Origin: an uncultured Phocaeicola sp.
Lineage (GTDB): Bacteria; Bacteroidota; Bacteroidia; Bacteroidales; Bacteroidaceae
Assembly: GCA_944320815.1 (NCBI GenBank)
Contig: CALUIZ010000004.1
Location: 59,392 to 123,391, forward strand
DNA: 64,000 nt
Direction of reading: 5' to 3'
Shown here: positions 62,679 to 64,000 of the stretch, in pieces
Numbering within the stretch: position 1 is the stretch's first letter
How the letters are laid out: each line of letters begins with the position of its first letter
Position numbers and translations under genes: made by a program
The notes under the pieces: generated by a model
What the model was told of the DNA's origin: nothing
The model's input: the letters and a program-made list of their open reading frames with translations, nothing else
Database searches by the model: none

Positions 62679-63862
62679 AATTCTTTATATAAATGAGTGG
62701 CTATAGCTTTGGATAAAAAAGGTGGAACGGCATTTCCTATTTGATTGTATTGGCATAAATGAATGTCACTTAAACGACCTTCTTTTTTTAAGAGGGATTT
62801 ACTTGGAGTCGTAGGTTTTCCTAAAAATCTATACCAATCAGGAAAACTTTGTATTCGCGCCCCTTCTCTAGGTGTGAAATTCCTGTTTAAATATGGATGT
62901 ACAAAATTTGCATAAAAAGATGCAGCAATTGTATGGCATGGTTTATCAGGGAACATACGTCTATTATTTTGTCCATAGACTGTAGAAGAACGTTCTCCAT
63001 TACCATTCCGCTTTAATGGTTTAAACTCATCAGGTACATTTTCTGTAGATTCTCCACATTTCATGGTGGCAAATCTTTCTACCATTCGGTGTGAATGCTT
63101 CATTGCTGTATGATTAAATATGCAATCGGAATTTTCCCTAAGACATTTCTGATAGTCATTTTGAGCGCACTGGTCATATGCCATAATTTCATCTCCTTCA
63201 CATGCTTGTATTTGGGGTAGATCTGAAATTGCATCCCATAAAGTAGGACATGTTTTCAAGTCTTCTTCGGAAAACAAATTACCATTCATACAACTTAAAG
63301 TGTGTGTCGGCTTTGGGAAATAATTCTCAATTTCCTTTTTACTTCCTATAACAATTAGTCTTCTACGTATTTGTGGCACACCATAATTTGTGGCATCCAA
63401 TATTGCAGTTTTCGTGTTATATCCAAGAGCTTCTAATTCTTTTCTAATTATTGTAATAACTAACTCTTTCTTTTCAGTCTTAGCTTTGACTAAATTAGGA
63501 ACATTTTCCATTATAACCATATTTGGAGACAGTACACGTGCGACTCGAATAAATTCTTTAAATAAAGAATTTCTCGGGTCTTTAGGATCTCCTGCGTTTT
63601 TATTGCAAACAGAAAATCCTTGACATGGAGGACCTCCAAGAAGGAAATCTACTCCTTTAAAGTTATCCATCAATTCTTCATCGGGAATCTTTGCTATATC
63701 TTTAATAAGTACATTGGCATTCGGATGGTTATACTTAAAAGTTGCAGCAGCCCATTCATCAATCTCAATAGCTCCTACAATATCATAAAACCCTGACAAC
63801 TGGAAGCCTAAACTAAAGCCGCCAGCACCAGCAAATGTATCTAATACTTTATATCTAGCCAT
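62672..63862 (-). CDS. DNA (cytosine-5) methyltransferase of the R-M system
   Basis: 396 residues from the ATG at 63862 (MARYKVLDTFAGAGGFSLGF, motif I). Further C5-methyltransferase motifs are GGPPCQGFSVCN (motif IV with catalytic Cys), VIMENVPNL (VI), GVPQIRRRLIVIG (VIII), and the C-terminal YNQIGNAVPPFLSKAI (X). A target-recognition region lies between VIII and IX. It modifies a site in host DNA to protect it from the neighbouring nuclease. The frame is open 25 codons upstream of the chosen start without a better signal, and the -7 box lies there. Confidence 0.95.
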   Translation of the reverse strand: MARYKVLDTFAGAGGFSLGFQLSGFYDIVGAIEIDEWAAATFKYNHPNANVLIKDIAKIPDEELMDNFKGVDFLLGGPPCQGFSVCNKNAGDPKDPRNSLFKEFIRVARVLSPNMVIMENVPNLVKAKTEKKELVITIIRKELEALGYNTKTAILDATNYGVPQIRRRLIVIGSKKEIENYFPKPTHTLSCMNGNLFSEEDLKTCPTLWDAISDLPQIQACEGDEIMAYDQCAQNDYQKCLRENSDCIFNHTAMKHSHRMVERFATMKCGESTENVPDEFKPLKRNGNGERSSTVYGQNNRRMFPDKPCHTIAASFYANFVHPYLNRNFTPREGARIQSFPDWYRFLGKPTTPSKSLLKKEGRLSDIHLCQYNQIGNAVPPFLSKAIATHLYKELC

Positions 63863-63903
63863 TATAAAAACCTCACATTGTTCTAATTTCGACTTTTGGA
63901 GGA

Positions 63904-63911
63904 CAAAAATA
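63904..63911 (-). promoter_or_regulatory. -7 box for the methyltransferase/endonuclease pair
   Basis: Minus-strand TATTTTTG fits TAnnTTTG, 42 bases upstream of the ATG at 63862. A TTTG lies about 23 bases further up, slightly too far for the usual spacing. The remainder to 64000 shows nothing that I recognise. Confidence 0.45.
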
Positions 63912-64000
63912 CGGCAAATCTGCGGAAAAACCTCCAAAATTCGGCAGATTAACGCAATGTAATCTGTGAATTAAGTAGTTAGGAGAAAATCGCGGAAGTT

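Overview
The window reads as a chromosomal segment of a Bacteroidales gut commensal (Bacteroides/Phocaeicola type). The evidence is the paired SusC/SusD outer-membrane systems, a hybrid two-component regulator, fimbrillin lipoproteins, a NUDIX-type AraR, promoters of the TTTG-N19/20-TAnnTTTG class, and the lack of strong Shine-Dalgarno sites. No rRNA or complete tRNA gene was found.

Layout. 1-1719: 5' part of a SusC gene (minus) running off the left edge. 2.0-10.1 kb: prmA; a plus-strand pair (W/Y/G-rich secreted protein and an OmpP1/FadL-like barrel) behind a well-formed promoter with tandem palindromes; then a minus-strand trio (putative porin, solute-binding-like protein, Gfo/Idh/MocA oxidoreductase). 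10.3-13.5 kb: a 2-oxoacid:ferredoxin oxidoreductase operon led by a TPR protein, with a small two-helix membrane protein between two subunit genes. 13.5-19.3 kb: accessory region with a tRNA 3'-half remnant, an 18-bp perfect inverted repeat, and an array of small secreted proteins. At least six members of the array are paralogues, five copies of a hairpin-bearing intergenic repeat are interspersed, and two genes are frameshifted. 19.5-21.8 kb: a fused NfnAB-type flavoprotein that may exchange electrons with the ferredoxin reduced by the upstream enzyme. 21.9-25.6 kb: DUF4468 protein, rpiB and tkt.

25.9-31.7 kb: L-arabinose catabolism (galM-araR-araD-araA-araB), with an intrinsic terminator between araA and araB. 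31.9-57.5 kb: a large polysaccharide utilisation locus (PUL), all on the minus strand. It has a hybrid sensor (HTCS), two SusC/SusD pairs, GH88, GH16 and a heparinase II/III-type lyase, then two fimbrillin-like lipoproteins. A hairpin terminator follows, then a second operon of a 64-aa peptide, a fimbrillin/BACON/metzincin lipoprotein, and a fimbrillin/BACON/propeller gene interrupted by an in-frame TGA. 57.8-59.5 kb: a sodium/solute symporter. Its upstream region carries the same ATGTT-N4-AACAT palindrome as galM, so I infer that it belongs to the arabinose regulon although the PUL separates them.

59.8-64.0 kb: debris and acquired DNA. There are two broken outer-membrane barrel genes, a GC-rich internal fragment of a conjugative-transposon TraG ATPase cut just before its Walker A motif, and an AT-rich type II restriction-modification pair.

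The most promising less-described systems are the secreted-protein array (14.3-19.3 kb) and the peptide/metzincin/fimbrillin operon (31.9-36.9 kb). Functional statements rest on family recognition by eye, without database searches.
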